Assembly: GCA_024763185.1 (NCBI GenBank)
Contig: JANTFY010000143.1
Location: 1-6,252 of the forward strand
Length of the DNA stretch: 6,252 nucleotides
Origin: Gammaproteobacteria bacterium
GTDB taxonomy: Bacteria > Pseudomonadota > Gammaproteobacteria > GCA-001735895
Reading direction: 5' to 3'
In this document: positions 3,752 to 6,252 of the stretch, piece after piece
How the letters are laid out: every line of letters begins with the position of its first letter
How positions within the stretch are numbered: position 1 is the first letter of the stretch
The notes under the pieces: model-generated
Told to the model about the DNA's origin: nothing
The model's input: only the letters and a program-made list of their open reading frames with translations
Databases searched by the model: none
Made by a program: the position numbers and the translations under genes

Positions 3752-6252
3752 TTTTTGTTAAGTAGGCTCACCTGGCCCGACAGAATCTGGCGCAGACTTA
3801 AAAAAACCGGTGATACCGAACCCGAGCAGGCGGTAAAAATTCGCCTGACCTTAGGTATCTTCCTGGTCCTGTATTATTGTATTCCCTGGACCGCTGATCT
3901 GGGTTTTAAAGAAAACCTGTTATCCCTGCCGAGTCTCATAGCGCTTAACTATTATGTCATGGCCGTTGCGATAGCGCTGGCCATATTCTTATTCCCCAAA
4001 CCTTCACCGAGCAGAAGGATACTGGGTATTCTGCTTGACCTTTTCTCGCTGTCGGCAGTCATGTATCTGGCCGGTGCCTACAGCGTACCCCTATTTGTAC
4101 TTTATCTCTGGGTTATTCTTGGCAATGGCTTCAGATATGGTGTCAATTACTTGTTTATTGCCCAGGCAGTGAGTCTGGTTGGGTTTATTCCTGCCATTAT
4201 CTGGGGAAGTTACTGGCAGGTTAACCAGTCTATTGGTATCAGTTTATTGATCATGCTGTGTGCGCTACCCCTGTATTCAGCCTTCCTGCTGAAAAAACTG
4301 CATGCTGCCATCGATTCGGCACGGCAGGCGAACGAAGCAAAAACTACCTTTCTGGCCAATATGTCGCACGAACTACGTACCCCGTTAAACGGTGTTATCG
4401 GCATGGGTGAGTTGCTCAGGGAGACAAACCTGTCTTACGAACAGCATGAATTGATCAACAGTATGCACACTTCAGCCAATACGTTGCTGGAGCTGATTGA
4501 AAACGTGCTGGATATATCCAAGATCGAAGCGGGTAAATTGACCACGGTTTGCAAACCGTTTGATTTGCATGCCCTGGTTAACTCGGTGCGGTTCATGCTG
4601 GCCCCGATGGGGGAGGGCAAGGGATTGTCGATATCCTGCACCATCGATCCGGAAACGCCCTATTCCTTATCCGGAGACGAGGTTCATCTGCGCCAGGTTT
4701 TAGTCAACCTGTTTAATAATGCGATCAAATTTACCCACCAAGGCGCGGTAAACCTAAATGTGTATCAGGTGGGTGGAACCGCCAATCGGCCCAGGGTTCG
4801 ATTTGAAGTGATCGATACCGGCATTGGTATTGATGATGAAGTCCAGCAAAAAATATTTGAAAATTTCACCCAGGCCGAGGCCGGCACCAGTCGTAGTTAC
4901 GGGGGAACCGGTCTGGGCACCACGATTTCCAAGGAGCTGGTCGAATTGATGGGCGGTGAAATCGGGCTGGTCAGTGTGGTGAATACCGGTTCCACTTTCT
5001 GGTTTGAATTACCTTTCGATGCGGTTAGTGCCGCCGAAGAGGAATTGTCCAGCAACCGCTTGTTACTGCTGGCTAATGAAGAAACCGCTGCGTTGATCAG
5101 GCCTTCATTAAAAGGCTGGTCAGTGGATTTCGACTGGGTCAGAACGCCGGGAAGGGCATTTTCGTTGTTGGTGAACTCGGTTGAAAAACAACAGCCGGGT
5201 TATGAAATAGCTATTGTGGACCAGGCATGCATGGTAGACCTGAATCCGGTGCAATTCGCGCAAATGATAAAGGCCGAACCCGAACTGAATGATCTGTCAA
5301 TGATCCTGGTGAACTCTTCCGATTCGATGATCGAAACCAATCTGATCAATCAGTATTACATTTCAACGCTGGAAGAGCCGGGGCAAAAACGCCTGTTATT
5401 CAACGCTATTCATGCCGCACAAAGTGTCAATATCTCCAACGCCAACGTGGTTACCCTGGCAGAACATTATGCACGGCAGGGCGCTGCCAAAGAACTTGAG
5501 ATCCTGGTGGCTGAAGACAATACCGTCAACCAACAGGTGATCGAGGGGATTTTAAAAAACAGTGGACACAAAGTCCGATTGACCGATAGCGGTGAAAAGG
5601 CACTGGATATCCTGGCCCATGACCTGGACAACATCGACCTGGTCATCATGGACATGAACATGCCCGAGAAATCCGGAATAGAAGTGGTTAAAACGTTACG
5701 TTTTATGGATACAACCCATAAGGTTCCTGTAATTATGTTAACGGCGGATGCAACGCCGGAAGCGAGGGAAGCCAGCCTATCGGCAGGGGCTAATGTGTTT
5801 TTAACAAAACCGGTCGATGCGCGCATTCTGATTGAGAAAATTGCGGTACTGACACGTCATGTAAAATCCAAAAGGCAACAGAAGGTTGCTAAATTTAAAT
5901 CCAGGGGCAAAAGTCCGGGTTCACAAATCAGTGCATCGCCCTGGTACGATGAAACGGTGTTGCAGGAATTATCCAACCTGGGTGAGGGATTTTCCTTTGT
6001 CGCTAAACTGATCGAGGGTTTCAGCCGGGATGGGGAAAAACACATTCAAAATATTCTAAAAGCTGAACAGGATGACTACCCGGCTTACCGGGAAAGCCTG
6101 CATGCGCTGAAGGGTTCAGCGACCGAGCTGGGCGCTCTTGCCCTGGTTGAAATTTGTCTGAAGGGTGAGCAGCTAAAACCTTATGACATCGGTACTGAAA
6201 AGATTAAATTACTGAACCGTGAGGTTGAAAAAACATTCAACCTCACGGTTTC
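3749..6252 (+). CDS. rpfC: RpfC-like hybrid sensor histidine kinase (3' end outside window)
   Basis: This inner-membrane sensor kinase is predicted to detect a DSF-type fatty-acid signal and phosphorylate the RpfG-like protein. The 834 visible residues have no stop. A short basic N-terminus (LTWPDRIWRRLKK, then GDTEPEQAVKIRL) resembles that of Xanthomonas RpfC. About six hydrophobic segments follow (35-53, 63-82, 90-110, 112-128, 133-152, 162-181), including the RpfC-like LYLWVILGNGFRYG (118-131). HisKA has H207 in MSHELRTP. HATPase has the N-box with N320/N324, DTGIG (356-360), the F-box ENF (371-373) and GGTGLGTT (385-392). A degenerate receiver-like segment (about 436-560) precedes an intact receiver (about 582-700: E589-D590, D635, T665, K687). 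The Hpt domain has H785 in HALKGS. Xanthomonas RpfC is about 726 residues and lacks the extra segment. The gene probably ends shortly after the window, since the Hpt helices are nearly complete. Other hybrid kinases share the catalytic parts; the sensor region and the rpfG neighbour support RpfC. Confidence 0.88.
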   Translation, partial: MFLLSRLTWPDRIWRRLKKTGDTEPEQAVKIRLTLGIFLVLYYCIPWTADLGFKENLLSLPSLIALNYYVMAVAIALAIFLFPKPSPSRRILGILLDLFSLSAVMYLAGAYSVPLFVLYLWVILGNGFRYGVNYLFIAQAVSLVGFIPAIIWGSYWQVNQSIGISLLIMLCALPLYSAFLLKKLHAAIDSARQANEAKTTFLANMSHELRTPLNGVIGMGELLRETNLSYEQHELINSMHTSANTLLELIENVLDISKIEAGKLTTVCKPFDLHALVNSVRFMLAPMGEGKGLSISCTIDPETPYSLSGDEVHLRQVLVNLFNNAIKFTHQGAVNLNVYQVGGTANRPRVRFEVIDTGIGIDDEVQQKIFENFTQAEAGTSRSYGGTGLGTTISKELVELMGGEIGLVSVVNTGSTFWFELPFDAVSAAEEELSSNRLLLLANEETAALIRPSLKGWSVDFDWVRTPGRAFSLLVNSVEKQQPGYEIAIVDQACMVDLNPVQFAQMIKAEPELNDLSMILVNSSDSMIETNLINQYYISTLEEPGQKRLLFNAIHAAQSVNISNANVVTLAEHYARQGAAKELEILVAEDNTVNQQVIEGILKNSGHKVRLTDSGEKALDILAHDLDNIDLVIMDMNMPEKSGIEVVKTLRFMDTTHKVPVIMLTADATPEAREASLSAGANVFLTKPVDARILIEKIAVLTRHVKSKRQQKVAKFKSRGKSPGSQISASPWYDETVLQELSNLGEGFSFVAKLIEGFSRDGEKHIQNILKAEQDDYPAYRESLHALKGSATELGALALVEICLKGEQLKPYDIGTEKIKLLNREVEKTFNLTV
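6215..6250. repeat. Perfect 15-bp inverted repeat at window end, possible terminator hairpin
   Basis: AACCGTGAGGTTGAA (6215-6229) and TTCAACCTCACGGTT (6236-6250) are exact reverse complements around a six-base loop AAAACA; one further G-U pair (6214/6251) is possible in RNA. It lies inside the frame of the kinase, after the core Hpt helices, encoding NREVEKTFNLTV. A stem this long is unlikely by chance. If the gene ends just beyond the window, it may act as an intrinsic terminator, possibly serving a convergent neighbour as well. The T-run needed to confirm this would be outside the window. Confidence 0.7.

Noticed and set aside
3742..3765. Seven-codon frame overlapping the kinase start, possible leader peptide
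   Set aside because: Its ATG is only three bases from the Shine-Dalgarno, and it looks like a by-product of sequence around the true start.
5467..5826. 119-codon open frame on the minus strand
   Set aside because: It is antisense to the intact receiver domain of the kinase, a frequent shadow; no family features are seen.

Overview
The window looks like chromosomal DNA of a gammaproteobacterium, with mid-range GC in the genes and a much more AT-rich gap between them. The basis is the gene content: a modABC molybdate transporter of the usual proteobacterial kind, next to a two-gene signalling unit that closely resembles the RpfG/RpfC pair of Xanthomonas and its relatives. No mobile element, CRISPR array, tRNA or rRNA was seen. 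The species cannot be named from this sequence.

Left part (1-2202, minus strand): an operon read leftwards, modA (binding protein), modB (permease) and modC (ATPase, cut by the window edge). Each junction is a 4-base ATGA overlap, so translation is probably coupled. Together the three form a high-affinity molybdate importer, perhaps also accepting tungstate.

Middle (2203-2586): a 384-base divergent intergenic region with no credible gene. It holds an imperfect ModE-box-like inverted repeat at 2342-2369, a 9-base direct repeat with a 20-base period overlapping it, and a perfect 7-4-7 inverted repeat at 2508-2525 just upstream of the rightward operon.

Right part (2587-6252, plus strand): an rpfG-like gene that starts at TTG (receiver plus HD-GYP cyclic-di-GMP phosphodiesterase), then after 28 bases an rpfC-like hybrid histidine kinase that runs off the window. 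The kinase has an RpfC-type multi-pass membrane sensor, HisKA, HATPase, a degenerate receiver-like domain, an intact receiver and an Hpt domain. By analogy with the diffusible-signal-factor (DSF) system, the kinase would sense a fatty-acid signal at the membrane and relay phosphate His-Asp-His-Asp to the RpfG-like protein, lowering cyclic-di-GMP. The DSF synthase gene rpfF and the accessory rpfH are not in the window. In Xanthomonas rpfF lies beside rpfC and convergent to it, so it would be expected just past the right edge. A perfect 15-bp inverted repeat at 6215-6250, inside the end of the kinase frame, could be a terminator for such an arrangement.

Points of most interest: the extra pseudo-receiver in the RpfC-like kinase, the hairpin at the right edge, and the possible ModE operator and operator-like palindrome in the divergent promoter region.
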